From contig CM070622.1 of NCBI GenBank assembly GCA_036346255.1, positions 30,964,751-31,028,750 on the forward strand: a stretch of 64,000 nt of DNA, read 5' to 3'. The position numbers and the translations under genes are program-made. Source of the DNA: Ampelocalamus luodianensis (Eukaryota > Streptophyta > Magnoliopsida > Poales > Poaceae). This document shows, piece by piece, positions 11,541 to 24,580 of this stretch (its first letter is position 1; every line of letters begins with the position of its first letter). Below the pieces are notes generated by a model that saw nothing but the letters and a program-made list of their open reading frames with translations, was not told where the DNA came from and did not search any database.

Positions 11541-14500
11541 GGTGAGTTCCCTGTACCCTGCTCTCTATTATTCTTTTAGCCAACTTCTCGTGCCCTATTA
11601 TGTTGTTTTGTTCTTTTGACCACATCGAGCCGTCGAGTCTTTTTGTTCTTTCAGCCACATTGAGCAGTGGAGTTCTTTCTTCTCTTTCGACCGCTATTGA
11701 GTAGTCGTATCCTTCCTGTATTCTTTCAACGATCACGTTGAGTAGTCGTATCCTTCTAGTATTCTTCCTATGACCACGTCGTGTAGTCATATCCTTCCTA
11801 CGACCGCGTCGAGTAGTCGTATCCCTCTTCCGACCTGATAGTCAAAGCCTTCATTCGACCACCTTCCGACCACCAGTGGTCGAATCAACCTTTCGACCAG
11901 GTAGTCCAAGCCTTCCAACCAGTTGGTTGAACCCCCTTCCACCACCTGTAGTCGAACCTCCCTCCGACCAGTCGAACCTTCTTCCGACCATGTAATTCTC
12001 AAACTTCCGAGAGCCCGTTCGAACTCCGATTCGATCGATTCAAATTTCTAAATCTATCTACTTCCAGATCTAGCTATCTACGCTAAAATTATTTAATTTG
12101 GTGTTCATTCGATTTCATTTGTATTTATTTGAAGTCAGCTTGTTTTCGCGTGTTGATTTCGACGACTCCGGGGAACCTGAACACTTCGAAGAAATAGATC
12201 CTCAAGGCAAGTTATACCCTTGATCATATTGAATCCCAGTATTTTAAAGTATTTAAATTCTGTTTTAAACTATTATTGCATGCATATTTAAATTCAAGTA
12301 ATTTAAATCTCTACTTTAACTTTATAGTTATTCCTAATTCCTTTGTATATCCACACTTGAATGTTGTTTGAATCACCCTTGATGCCTTAGTTAAAAGCTA
12401 GTTGGTACATTAGTATGAACTAAAACTTGTTGCAAAAACTCTGTGCTTAGTCGAAGCTTAGCTCAAAAATATTTACTTTAGAGAATTTAGCCATAAATTC
12501 AACTATAGTTTAAAATGATACTATGGTATTGTCTTTACCATAGAGATTTATAAAATAGTTTGACTTGTTAAACAAAATAAAAATTGGTTTGGACTTAGGC
12601 GAAATGGATGTTTGGATGGGTGCATGTCTATGTACGGGATCGACTCATTTCTATGGTCGAGGCCTAGGGTTTTGTGAAATTCGCCCAAGTCAGTTAAGGA
12701 CTGGTCTTCGAGCGTATTTTGCTACGCCTTATCGTACTACCACATGTCTCGAATGGGCGGGATCTGACTAACTAATTTACAATGTTTCACCGTGGTTGTT
12801 CCATCCGGTTGCGTGGGTGTCGTTTACAACCTACTTTTATGTATTCCCACCTGGCGCAAGAGGGTGCTTGAACCCTACGGGTCTCTATCCAAAGGGGGTG
12901 AAACCTTAGCGAGGGGGGACTATGGTGGAATGGCGCTTTGTAAAGGCCTTGCCACGTGCTCTAGACTGCTCACCTAAGGTAGTGAGCGGTGGTATCGACG
13001 GATGCCAAACAAACTAGAGAAGTCGTGTCGTGCGGGTAAAGTTGTACACCTCTGCAGAGTGTAAAACTATTCGAATAGTCGTGTCCACGGTCATAGACAT
13101 GCTGGCAAAGCCACTCCAAGTTAGATTTTGATTTTTGTTTTCAAAAGACTTCATTAAATGGTTTTGGGTCTCTATCCAAATGGGTTTTGAGCGGGTAGCC
13201 TTGTGATAGGAGGGTATCCTTCACCACTTGTTGATGAATGTTATCTGACTATAAAACTTGAGTTTTGAAAAATGAATTTTAGTATAGAATAACTTCTTTA
13301 GAACTTAGTACAAGTATTTGGAAGGGAGCATGGCTTTATGCAAATCAACTGTATAAGCCTTCCGTTGAGATATCCTTGCATGCATTTTAATCTGTTACTT
13401 GATAGGTGTGACTTGCGAGAACTGTTGTTGTGCTCACTCTTGCTTAATTTAATTATTGAGCAGGAGAGGAATGCTACGAGGAGTTAGAGACCTTAGACGA
13501 CTAGGCTACACCCTCCAGATGATTGCCTGTGGCGAATCGTGTGATCTTCCTTGATGTTTCTGCTTTCGCTGTAATCTGCTTGTTGGCTTTATGCCCCTTT
13601 TGTATCAACTCTAATTATTTCAAAGAAAGACGTAGTATGGTTCTGTTATCATTTCTTGTTTGACTGTGTACACTAGCTACTGATCTGGGACTAGTGTGAA
13701 ATATACGGAGGACCCAGGATCCTTCTCTCCTGGGCCCGACACCTGTCTCAGTGAGGCATTCACCGTTATGTTGGCAAGCTTTATTCCCGACACCGTGGTG
13801 AAGGGGGGCCCCTTCGAACATGCCTACACCGGTCATGCTCGCACTACTACGACCTACCAATACGCAAAGCTAGTTTTCTATGACTTAATTAGCTAAGGCT
13901 ATCCCATACCAGCATATGTGGTTGTACGCTTAGGCTTAGATTGGTGGCATCGGTGTTCGATCCTTAATTTACCCAGGCGAGGATCTCCTCCTATCTACTA
14001 GTGAGATACACCTCTCACACTTCTCATAATATAATATAACTTACCCACGTCACAAACTAAGTTTTTCAGTTTTATTTGTTTATACAAGATAACAGAGGTA
14101 AACCCCTCTGGACCATCATTTCAAAATCTTCCAAACACATATTCAACATGTCATCTATTTTTCCAATTTTAGTAAAAACTAAAGCTCGGCTAAGTATTTA
14201 TGCAATATTCGCATTCGAAAAAACCCAATTCGACATCATTTATTATCTAAACTATACCCTAATGGCTACAATAGTAAGGATATCAATATTTCAAGGAGGA
14301 TCATGCATAGAATAGGATTATAACTATCGTTATCCCCAAATATAGCAATTTTAAGCAAACATACACACATTCATAATAGATTTTGCAAAAAGAAGTACAA
14401 TAATTAAAATAGTAAGATCAACATGGCCAAAGGAGGTGCTTGCCTTGCTCTAGTTTCTCTGAATAAGAGCATGAAGGATTGTCATAAATTTCTCTCGAGG

Positions 14501-14722
14501 TATCGACGTCTATTCAAAAAGAGCCGATAACAAATTAAAAATAGAAAAAAAAATTAAGGGCAACAAAATCCAAATATTTTTACATATTCAGATAGATCAT
14601 GATTTTATTCATTCAATTTGGAGTTCGTATGCAAAAGTTATTAACGTTTTAATTTGCTTCGGTTTTGAAATTCCAGATATTAATAAAAGGGTGACGTCGA
14701 AAGTGTATTCTTTGTGGTTTAA

Positions 14723-14815
14723 GCTTTCCAACAGTGAAAGCGTATTTTCCTCTGAGTTATACAGAGTTCCACGCTTTCCAATAGAGAAAGCGTATTTTCC
14801 TCTGAACTGAAAGCT
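14723..14815. repeat. 50-bp tandem duplication
   Basis: Two copies starting GCTTTCCAA at 14,723 and 14,773, each with GAAAGCGTATTTTCCTCTGA. Confidence 0.8.
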
Positions 14816-16783
14816 GCCTTTTCACTTTTCTGAATTTTTATTAACTTACACGTGGGCCCTACTTGTCAATGACTTATAGTTTTATTCTCTGGATTTTTAT
14901 TTATAAAATAGAGGTGGTCCCACATATCATAAACTCATTATTTATTAACTAAATGACCTATTTTGATTTTAATCTACTGACAACTAGGGTCCACATGTTA
15001 GTCTCTCTGGTTTTAATCGTGTTTTTAAAATCGAGAATAGTGCGTTGTCCCACATGTCAGTGACACATTTACTATAAATGTTGAAATTAGATTTCTGTTA
15101 ATCTTTCCGGCTGGTCCCACTTGTCATAGACTTATTATCTTTAACATCTGTTACTTAACGCTAATTAACACTTAATCGTGTGGGGCCCACTAGCAGAGAG
15201 AGAAGAGCAACTAGGCGCGCGTGGCCGAGAGGATGAGAAGCTCGCCGGCGGCGAGGCACATGCGGAAAGGCTCAAGGGATCCTAGAAATGGGAAGAGGGA
15301 GTCAAGGAGACGCTAGGGGAGGTGAAGGTGGCTAGAGAGATGGACGAAGTCGGCTACGTGACAGCGAAAGGCGGCGGGAAGCCTCGGGTCAATTTGGCAT
15401 TTGCATTAGAGGCGAAGACAAAGGGCGCTTGAAGCTCAAATCGGCATAGGGCGCTATCACAATGTGATTAGGTGTGGCTCGGGACCCTAGGGTTTCCTGA
15501 GGCAAGCTGACGGTGATATCCTGTGGTGGCGCGATTAGCACTACTAGCGATTATGGCATACACGCCCGAAACTACTTGAATTAAAGGGGGCTTAAGCTCT
15601 AGCAGCTTACCACGATCACGAGGAAGCTGTTAGCGAGGTTGGAGCAGAGCTGAGATGGCTTCATGATGGTGATCAGTGGTGGCGGTGGCATGTTTCATGA
15701 TGACAAACCGTCCTGGTGGAAATCAGCTGAAATGAAGCGCATGCATAGCTTTAGGGGGAACTTATAGATGGAGAATTTGACCATGGTGGGGTCAAGAACT
15801 CACCGGAGAAGTGTTTTCATCGATGGTGGCGGGGGATAGAGAGGTTTACGATGACAGCTCCGTGTAGGCGACGATAGTTGAAATGGGTCATGCGAGGAGG
15901 TTTAGTGAGATGAGGCGATGCTCAAACCGGACATGGAGTAGACCGGGACTCATCGGGCGTGAAGATCTTCCGCAGTTGTCGTAGCACCGGAGGTGAGGAA
16001 GAAGACCCGATTGCAGTGCTATATTATAATAGAAGAACAGGGAAGTGAGGAGGTGATTGAGTGAGCCAAATAGCGCAAGCTGACACGCACATCGAGGGCT
16101 TGGCTCACCAGGACACGATTGTGCTTCGGCGGAGCACGAGCACTGGAGCTTGAGACGATGATGCGTTCTGGGTGTTATAGTGGACCGGGAAGGGGACAAA
16201 TGGAAACAACAATGGGAGTGGAGGGTTTTGGCACAAAAGGGAAAGCTTCAAGTAGCGTTACAAAGACGAGAATGGCGATGGGAAAAAGGCAATCAGCTCA
16301 GGTTCTCGCGATTTTCTCGCGCGGCGATGAGACCCAAGCGGAGAGAAACGGTGTGCGGAGTAGGTGATATTGTGTGACCTTGGTCTCCTCCTGTGGGCGC
16401 TCGAAGATGATGGCAGCGACGGCATGGGCGGGGTTCTGGCGTGCTGCAGGGCGGAGCAGATGGTTGCGTGAGGTGGAAGAAACGCCCTAACATGTGGGCC
16501 CGGCATGTCAGTGGGAGAGGAAAGCAGGAGCTAGTGTGGGCTAGAGCGGGTGCAAAGAAGTCGGGCTGAGTTGGGTTTCGGCCCAACGTCCATCGAGAAA
16601 TTCAAATTAGCTTTTGAATTTTCCAAAACTGGCTGAATGATTCCTGGATTTTTGTACTTAGCAAACAGGGTCCACAATTTATGAAAAATTTTGTGGGGGC
16701 TCCTCACACAATATAGTTCCTTTTGTAAATATTTTAGTATTTTATCTATTCTGTGTTTTTCTCAAAAATTCTTCCAAGTTGTT

Positions 16784-16909
16784 GTTTGCATGTAAATTCA
16801 CTATTTGATTTATGCAACAGCTAAAAAATCATGCAAAAATAGTTTTGTTTGCATGTAAATTCACTATTTGATTTATGCAACAGCTAAAAAATTATGCAAA
16901 AATAGTTTT
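16784..16909. repeat. 63-bp perfect tandem duplication
   Basis: Units 16,784-16,846 and 16,847-16,909 differ at one position (AATCATG versus AATTATG). Within the reverse LTR, near its start. Confidence 0.95.
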
Positions 16910-16989
16910 CCACACAGAACATGCTCAAAATCATTCTCCCACTTATTTTCACTATACTTTCCTAAAATTGGGATTTTTGGGATGTTACA

Positions 16990-17730
16990 CATTATAAGCC
17001 GATTATCTCTTGTGGGTAAAGTTATACAATCTCTGTAGAGTTTAAAACTATTCGAATAGTCATGTCTATGGTCATAGACATGCTGAGCAAATCCACTCAA
17101 AGTTAGACTTTGGTTTTCTTTTCAAAATATTTTACAAAATGGTTTGTGACATGGATGGGTATCCATTAGAAAACCGTGGGTTGAAGCCTCGGGTTGGTGC
17201 CCATGTTTAAGTTAGTGTTAGGTTGGTGCCTACACTAATCTTTGTTAATTCATTAAAATTCAATTTAGATATTGTAAAATTTGAGTGTTTAAACTTAGTT
17301 ATTGTATTTAAAATGTCAAATATTACTTTTGCACAAATAACCCTATAAGCCTTCCTTTGATAATATCCATGCATGCATTAACTCTATCATGGGTGTAACT
17401 TGTGAAGTACATTTTTGTACTCATCCTTACTTAATAAAATATTTTTCAGAGGAGAAGGACTTCGCAGTTGCTGAGGATCTTAATGATTAGGCCACTACCC
17501 CAGTCGATTGCCTATGGTAGATTTTCTAGGCTCTATTACTTCTTCTTCGTCTTTTGCTATGTTCTTTACTATTGGCTTGTAAGTCGTTCTTGTAATAAAC
17601 TCTGGTAATTATTAATAAAGTTGTGCGAGATATGATTGTTACCATATTTGTTTACTGTGCATACTAACTACTGTTCCAGGGACTAATTAGAATACACAGA
17701 GAATCTAGGGTGTTACATCCGGGTTCGACA
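16990..17730 (+). mobile_element. 5' LTR fragment of gag-only gypsy derivative
   Basis: The downstream part of an LTR ending GGGTTCGACA. Its last 360 bp match the 3' LTR at 21,263-21,627 closely (shared CTTCGCAGTTGCTGAGGATC and GTTGTGCGAGAT). The upstream part of this LTR was not found left of the inserted reverse LTR. Confidence 0.7.
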
Positions 17731-17734
17731 GACA

Positions 17735-17747
17735 TGGTATCAGAGCC
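17735..17747 (+). promoter_or_regulatory. Retroelement primer-binding site (tRNA-Met)
   Basis: TGGTATCAGAGCC four bases after the LTR end; complement of the initiator tRNA-Met 3' end, where minus-strand DNA synthesis starts. Confidence 0.85.
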
Positions 17748-18308
17748 ATATCGAATGTACATCATGACCTAGTTAGAATGGTCGTTAGTTGAAAAACTTC
17801 AAAACTTATTTTATACAATAAGAAAAATATATTGTGATATCCTCATCTTTTCTCATCTTTCTATCATTACCTTCTTCATAGCAATTCTTTCATACCTAGT
17901 TCTTCCTTCACTATTTTATAATGTTAAATGGATCGTCTTTAAATTGAAAAGTTCTATAGATGGTCAACATGATTCTTACCACTACGTTCAAGACCACAAG
18001 ATATGGAGCCATCAAAAGAGTATCATCATGCAAGATTCATTAATTGAAGACCGTGAGTAGAAGATACGATGTCAGCCAAGCCATATAGTCCAAGTTTGCC
18101 AAGACTCATTATGTGCATTGAGTCGTTTCACCAGCTTAAGAGTATTGATCGAGTAGAGCGTTGAATAAAGTTATTAAAGTTATTTTGAAAAACTTTTGAA
18201 TTGGTTGTTTCATTTGGAGTTTTGTTTTGCTATATCCCCCTTAGTTATCTGTCTTTGTCTCTCCCCTAACCTTTGCCACCTTCCCTAACTCTCTGGAGTA
18301 ACCGGCAA

Positions 18309-19519
18309 ATGGTGAACACTCGTCGCTCTGAAAGTGGAACTAACCCCAACAATGATGTCCCTGGAAATGGCAGTGCCCCAATTCCACCACCACAAACTAA
18401 TGGATCAGAATGGCAACAGATGATAACCAATCAGAACCATCTGATAGAACTACATGCTCAGTCCATCAATAACAACCAAGCTCCAGCTTTCCAAGCTCTA
18501 CCTTCGCAGTCCATATTGTCATAGTTCATGAGAACATGCCCTCCAACCTTTTCGAGTAGCACAGAGCCAATGGATGTAGATGATTGGTTGCATACTATCG
18601 GGAAGAAACTAGACATCTCATAGTGTGGTGAGCATGACAGAGTTTTGTTTGCTTCTCACCAACTGAATGGGCCTGCTTCTGAATGGTGGGACAACTTTAG
18701 CGTCTCACATGCCAATGCTCAAGCAATCACTTGGAATGAGTTTGTGCAAGCTTTTCACTGATCTCATATTCCTTCAGGCATGATCACCTTGAAGAAAAAG
18801 GAATTTCGTAAGTTGTGCCAAGGAAGCTGCACAGTTAATGAATATTTGCACAAGTTCAATCAACTGGAATGTTACACACCAGAGGATGTTGCAACAGATG
18901 AAGCCAAGTAAGAGAGATTCCTTGAAGGGCTCAATGATGATCTGTCCGTACAAATGATCTCCCAGGCCTACATTGATTTTTAGTAGCTAGTCAACAAGAC
19001 GATTCTTCATGAAGGCAAGCACTAGGAGATATAGAACTGCAAGAGAAGAATGGCTACGCAAAGGTTTAACCCTGGAAGTTTTCCTAGAGCTAAGGGAACC
19101 TCATCGCATCAAGCTAGACTGCAGCCAACAACTTCAACCGAAACACCAGCAATGAACAGTCCAGTCAACCTTGGGTCCTCCAACACATCCGAGGGTGGCC
19201 AATCACGAAGGTGGCCAATCACAGAAGGACTCATCCTATGTTGTAGGAATCACGTGCTTCAACTGCCATGAGATTGGGCATTTTGTTAGTAAATTTCCAA
19301 AGAAGCAACATACCACAAATCTAATCATCATGAACAGCTTCGAAGTTCCAACTATCAACACTAGGTAGGAAAAAAGGAAGCCGCGGAATTCTAGAAAGGG
19401 ACGTCTGTACAACGTCACAGCTCAGGCCCCGTCAAATGGGGAGCAGGGTACGTATGACGACAATTTTAGTTAAAGACCAAGTATTCCCAACTTTCTTTCT
19501 AGCATCTCTGAATCTCAGG
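18309..19519 (+). pseudogene. Gypsy gag with deleted pol
   Basis: Starts M-V-N-T-R-R and continues through VDDWLHTI, LNGPASEWW, ITWNEF, FRKLCQGS, ERFLEGLND and a zinc knuckle at 19,255-19,297 reading CFNCHEIGH, where the final Cys is replaced by Phe. At least six in-frame stops break it (the first at 18,522). Just after the knuckle, near 19,470-19,520, the text jumps to PNFLSSISESQGRD, which corresponds to the extreme C-terminus of gypsy pol. Protease, RT, RNase H and integrase are therefore missing, by one internal deletion. It cannot move without help. Confidence 0.8.
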
Positions 19520-19527
19520 GACGGGAC

Positions 19528-20465
19528 TAGCGATGAAAACGAACGGAAACGGACGGAAAAACCCCATTTCTACTTCCGTTTCTATATTTGTTGGCGGAAG
19601 CGGGATCGGGTTGGAAAATGCGGGTTCAGCGGAATCGGGATATGCGGGTGCAGAAGCGAACCAATACGTAGGAAACTCAACGAAGCGACGAAAGCCGAAC
19701 AAGCGGAATACGCACATCTTTATACTCACAATCACAATCACACACATCTTTGTGATGAAAGCGAGTAAAGCAATTGAGATTCAAGCGCAAATGAAAATAG
19801 TTTAGGATTTCTTGTCCACACACTAACACGGTAACTTTGTGACACTTATTCGGATGACATCTAACAAATTAAAATGGTGGCATGAACATAGCACATACAT
19901 CACATAATAACATGGCATATTTTCGGATGTTCATCATCCATCACGACTCTGCGGCATCATCCATCTCGTCAGGATCACTTTCAACTGCCATCTTCACGCA
20001 TAATTTATTGTTAAATGTTGTAAATATAAGGCTACTACAATGTACAACGCATCGGCATACCTCATCATCGGCATACGCATGCATACGCGGACTTGGAGGC
20101 GGGCGAGGCGGCAAGTGGGAGTGGGCGATGGCGACGACTGGAGGCGTGAATGAGAGACAAGTGCGGACTAGAAGTGGAGAGTGAAGACCTAGGTTTTCTT
20201 AGATGGGCTAGTGTTGGGCCTCTAGGAGTTGGGGGCCGGGGACAAAGATGGGCTGCCTAGAATCAGAGTAAATTTGGTAAAAATACGAAACATTCAGGCC
20301 AAATACGAATTCATAAAAGCGGACGGAAAAGCGCGTTTCTCGTCGTCAGCGTTCAACGACAGTCGAATTAGAACCAATCCGGATATTTCAAAATACGAAG
20401 CGGATGGGTCAAATGTAGAAAAATGGGCCAGTTCGGACGGGAAAATTTCGTCGTTTTCAACGCTA
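19528..20465. mobile_element. Non-autonomous hAT element, 938 bp
   Basis: Flanked by a perfect 8-bp target duplication GACGGGAC (19,520-19,527 and 20,466-20,473). Ends are inverted: TAGCGATGAAAACG on the left and, read inward from the right, TAGCGTTGAAAACG. The 8-bp duplication and TA-G start are diagnostic of hAT. No transposase is visible; the longest frames are short and unrelated to hAT proteins. Inserted in the tail of the gypsy derivative just before its polypurine tract. Confidence 0.9.
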
Positions 20466-20492
20466 GACGGGACTCCTTTTAAGGGGGTAGTT

Positions 20493-21627
20493 TGTAATAT
20501 CTCAAAGTTTTGTTACTAAAATTAATTAAAAATAACTAAAAATAATAGAGTTGTTACTTTATTGGATTTCTAAAATTCTAATAGAGTTTTGTTGAATTTT
20601 CTAGATTTTAAAGTTAAAAAAAATAATTAATTTCCTAGAATTTTCTAGATTTTTTAAAAGGTTTTTCCTAATTTCCAGAAATTAAAAATACTTTATGTGC
20701 ACAAATAAAATCCAAATTTAAGTTGAAAATAATTTATTAAGTTCAAAATAATTCAAAGAATTTATGTGAATTTTTCTAGAATTTTTAAACTCTATTTGCT
20801 TTTTTCTAAAAGCCCATTTAATTTATTGCTATTTCTAAAATTCAAAAATTAATTTAAATCTCCAAAATTCCTTTCGGTCCGAAACCCTTTCCCTCCGACC
20901 CATTTGAACCATTTTCCCACCCAGCCCATGCCCGCCAACCAGCCCAGCCTGCCCCGCCTCCTCTCTCTCTCACCGCCACCCCGTCCCTACCAGTCAGTCT
21001 CCCCTGTCTCTCTCTCCCTCCCTCCGCCATGCGGGCCCCGCCTGTCAAGTCGTCCCTTCTTCCTCCTTCCTTCTTCTTCCTCCGCACGACCGCCATTGTG
21101 GCGCCTCGGGAGGTCCTCAAATCCTGCATTTTCTTTCCCCTTTTCTCGCTAAAACGTGTGCAATAAATTTTCCCCGTCATGGCGCCCCCATTCTGGCCCA
21201 TTTTCCCTCTTTTCGCGCGCGGTTTTGCTGGATTACGAAATGGCCACCGCGATCAATAATATTCATGCATGCATTAACTCTATTATGGGTGTAACTTGCG
21301 GAGTACATTGTTGTACTCACCCTTGCTTAATAAAATATTGTTCAGAGGAGAAAGACTTCGCAGTTGCTGAGGATCTCAATGACTAGGCCGCTACCCTAGT
21401 CGATTGCCTATGGCAGATTTGCTAGGCTCTACTACTTCTTCTTCATCTTCCGTTGTGTTCTTTATTGTTGTCTTGTAAGTCATTCTTGTAATAAACTCTG
21501 ATAATTATTAATAAAGTTGTGCGAGATGGGGTTGTCACCATATTTGTTTACAGTGTACACTAGCTACTATTCTAGGAACTAGTGTAGAATACACAGAGAA
21601 TCTAGGGTGTTACTTTCAGGTTTGACA
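20493..21627 (+). mobile_element. 3' LTR of gag-only gypsy derivative
   Basis: Preceded by the polypurine tract TTTTAAGGGGGTAG and beginning TGTAATATCTC. It ends TTTGACA at 21,627. Compared with the 5' LTR fragment it lacks the middle segment (the counterpart of about 16,990-17,360); the junction is near 21,246, so it is internally deleted. The frames near 20,854-21,201 are GC-rich leader sequence, not genes. Confidence 0.75.
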
Positions 21628-24160
21628 ACCAATCCAGGCTGTTACAAGCTACAACTGATGAACGGCAACCGGCTCATAAACACCCACATTTGCTCAGGTA
21701 GATGGGGATACCAAGATATAGCATAGAATCATGTTATAGGCATCGTCACTTGCTTGAGACAGCCCATGCTCTCTTACTTGCCTCTTTTGTTCCACCTTAC
21801 TTCTATGTTAAGGCTATCTCCACTGTCGCTTTCCTCATCAACATTTAGTATTCTACTGCTCTTCAGGGTTCTACTCCGGTCAAGTATCTCTATGATCGGG
21901 CTCCAGAGTACCATCGCCTTTTCTGTTTCAGCTGTGTCTGCTTCGTCATTCTTCCACCTCGTGAGCGCACCAACCTGACTACTCAATCAGTTGAGTGTGT
22001 TTTTCTTGGTTACAGTTTTGAGAATAAGGGTTATCGCTGCTATGACCTTGTTGCTCGCCAGATGAGAATCTCTTGGGATGTCACCTTCGATGAGTCCCTA
22101 TCTTACTACCCTCGTCCCTCCCTGTCTTACTACCCTCGTCCCTCTACTGTCAGCCTAAATTCTCTTATTGAATCTATCTCTTTTTTTTTACCTTTCCCGG
22201 CCCTCAACACTCTACTTCTGTTTCGCTTCCGCTTTCAACTTTTTCGCTTCCCTCTCCTTCGGCTCCATCATCTCTCTCTCTCCTCCAGAGGTTCCTTCTA
22301 GCTCTTCTGTTGAGATCCCCCCCTTTCCACTCCACTACTCTTGACGTCATCGGCCTACTCCTGTCCTCCAATTGAGCTTCCGTCTTTGTTGAGCTATGTT
22401 CCTAGCTCTTCTTCTCCGTCCATGCTGGGTCCACATCACCCTCTCCTCCTAGACATCGTCGCACTATCAAGCCTCCTGAGCGCTACGGATTTGTACCGCT
22501 GCTCTTTCTGAGGCTATGACCTACCATGAAGGTACTACTCACCCTAAGTGGCAACTCACGTTGTCTGAGGAGATTGCTACTTTGGAGCGTACTAGACTTG
22601 GGATCTTGTGCTCTTACCTGCGCGTGTCACTCCTATCACGTGGAAGTGAGTGTACAAGATCAAGACCCGCTCGGATGGCTCTCTTGAACACTATAAGGCT
22701 CGTCTTGTGGCGTGTGGTTTTCAACGGGAGCATGGTCGTAACTACAATGAGACATTTGTTCTTATCGCTCACATGACCACTGTTTGCACTCTCCTTGTTA
22801 TGGCTTCTGTTCGACAGTGGCACATCTCTCAGCTGGACATCAAAGAATATCTTTCTCAATGGCAAGTTGCATGAGGAGGTATACATGCAGCCACCACCTA
22901 GGTATTCTATCCCTAATAGTATGGTTTGTCGTCTTCGCCACTCTCTATATGGCCTCAAGCAAGCCCCTCATGCTTGGTTTGACTATTTCTCCTTTGTTGT
23001 CACTGCTGTCGGCTTCTCCGTCAGTGATCATGACCATGCTCTCTTTGTTCACACCTCTCCTCAAGGTCAAACACTCCTCTATGTGGATGATATAATCATT
23101 ACTAGGAATGACTCTTAGTACATTGATTTTGTGAAGGAGCGTCTCAGTAAGCAATTCTTGATGTCTGATTTGGATCGTCTTCGTTATGTCCTTAGGATTG
23201 AGGTCCTTTCTACGCCTGAGGACTACTACCTCCCTACATTCAATATATCCTTGTTCGTAATTGTCTCACGAATCAGCATATTGTAGATACTCCTATGGAG
23301 TTTGGTGTTCACATTCGCCCTACTAATTGTGAACCTCTTGAGGACCCCACTAGTTACAGCCATCTTATCGAAGCCTCGTCTATCTTGGGATCATTCAACC
23401 TGACATTTCTCACACAATTCACATTCTGAGTTAGTTCATTTCTACTCCCACACAACTCCACTATAGTCACTTTTTTCGTGTTCTGTGATATCTTCGCGAG
23501 ACCATCAATCGTCGCATTTTCTTTCCTCACTCCAGCTCTCTACAACTTCAAGCATATTATGATGCGACTTAGACTAGTGATCATTCTGATCTTCAGTCTC
23601 TTTATGTCTTATTGTGTTTTCCTTTGTTCCTCTTTGATTGCCTGGAAGACTAAGAAACAGACTATTGTTTCTTGTTAGAGTGCTAAGGCTAAATTGTGAG
23701 CCATAACATCGTTGATAGCTAAAATCACTTAGCTTCAGTGACTACTTGAGAATTTCAGTGTTTCAGTTCCTACACCTACTCCTCTCTTATCAGACAACAC
23801 TAGTACGATCAACATTGCTCGAGATCCAATGAAACATAAACTCACCAAACACATCAAAGGAAAGGCTTCATGCATAAAATTGCAAGTGCATGAGCATGTT
23901 GTTGCTCTGCAGTATGTACCTTTGGAGTTTTAATTAGCAAATTTCTTCACCAAAGCATAGACTAGAACTCAACACAACTTCTAACTCTCCAAACTCAATA
24001 TTATTGATCCATCATGAGTTTGAGAAGGGTGTTAAGAGTATTGTATATGTCGTGTATTTAGTTACTTGTTTAGAGGGTTATTTGCTTATTTGTCCACACT
24101 AAGTAGTTGAACACATTAGCCTTTTGGCCCAATGAATGGAGTAGGGTTCATTGTGTAACA
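21628..24160 (+). pseudogene. Ty1/copia element remnant (integrase end to 3' LTR)
   Basis: 5'-truncated copia element with many stops and shifts. Late integrase/linker reads ERTNLTTQSVECVFLGYSF (21,965-22,020). RT shows YKARLVACGFQ (22,695), LHEEVYMQPPPRYS (22,865), HSLYGLKQAPHAWF (22,940) and an intact LLYVDDIII catalytic motif near 23,080. RNase H remnants include SDNTSTINIARDP (23,790) and HKLTKHI. A polypurine-like tract GAGAAGGGTG precedes a short LTR at 24,030. The 5' LTR, gag and protease are missing. It resembles the element at 35,291-40,513 in coding sequence, but the LTRs differ. Confidence 0.85.
24030..24160 (+). mobile_element. Short copia 3' LTR
   Basis: Starts TGTTAAGAGTATTG after the purine tract; the end is taken at TGTAACA near 24,160 (24,168 is also possible). 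It lies about 420 bp beyond the stop codon of the RhoGAP gene, so it may bound its 3' UTR. Confidence 0.55.
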
Positions 24161-24169
24161 AACTAACAG

Positions 24170-24580
24170 GTACTGCAAATTACTTGCACGGATTAAAACA
24201 CAGCCTCAATTCTTCAACAGATTATTCATACACTCAAAGCTGGATTCTCATTTCATCCTTGCTTTCCTCGCCTTTTTGCACTAGGTATGAATCAAGCGGC
24301 CATACAAGGAGTCAGCCTGTCCAGTTTATATGAGCAGCCACACAAAAATGCATATACACTGCGACAACACCGGTAACCTGTTAAATGGCACACACCCGAC
24401 GCATTACATACAGGAGACTACAACATCACACTTGATCACCTCATGCGTCAACAAAACGATGAACCCATATAAAAGGCAAAAATAAATGTACATTCTGGCC
24501 AGCAGTTTCTACAAATGATAAAGACGGAGGGGTAAAGAATCTCTACCAAGAATATACAATCATCTAACTGAATGAGCGTC
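24170..24580 (-). other. Presumed 3' UTR of the RhoGAP gene
   Basis: AT-rich sequence between the TAG at 24,583-24,581 and the copia LTR. No canonical AATAAA was seen on the reverse strand, so the end is not placed. Confidence 0.4.

Larger units (their letters stand above)
10323..13741 (+). mobile_element. 3' LTR of the forward gypsy element (3.4 kb)
   Basis: Begins TGTAACGCTGC just after the end of pol and ends CCCGACA. It includes an 18-bp tandem array (10,583-10,735), a TATA box at 11,041 and a CT microsatellite at 11,500. Its downstream part is clearly related to the long LTR at 51,332-55,635 and to the LTR fragment at 16,990, sharing CTATTCGAATAGTCGTG and GCTACTGATCTGGGACT. The long GC-rich frames inside it are not genes. 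Confidence 0.75.
13744..16989 (-). mobile_element. Reverse-strand gypsy-type LTR, probably solo
   Basis: On the reverse strand it opens TGTAACATCCC at 16,989, a standard start of grass gypsy LTRs, and no gag or pol follows to the left. The left limit is uncertain: it may begin at the TGTCTCAG at 13,744 or further right. It carries GTGGGGCCCAC-type leader words (about 15,180) and two short tandem duplications. No matching 5-bp target duplication was found. It interrupts the 5' LTR of the next element. Confidence 0.5.

Noticed and set aside
11341..12002. Reverse frames of 149 and 71 codons with poly RE repeat
   Set aside because: The repeat is the TC microsatellite read in reverse; the region is inside an LTR.
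10323..17730. Idea that 10,323-17,730 is a single LTR split by one insertion
   Set aside because: The 10,323-13,741 LTR already has both ends, so the fragment at 16,990-17,730 must belong to another element.
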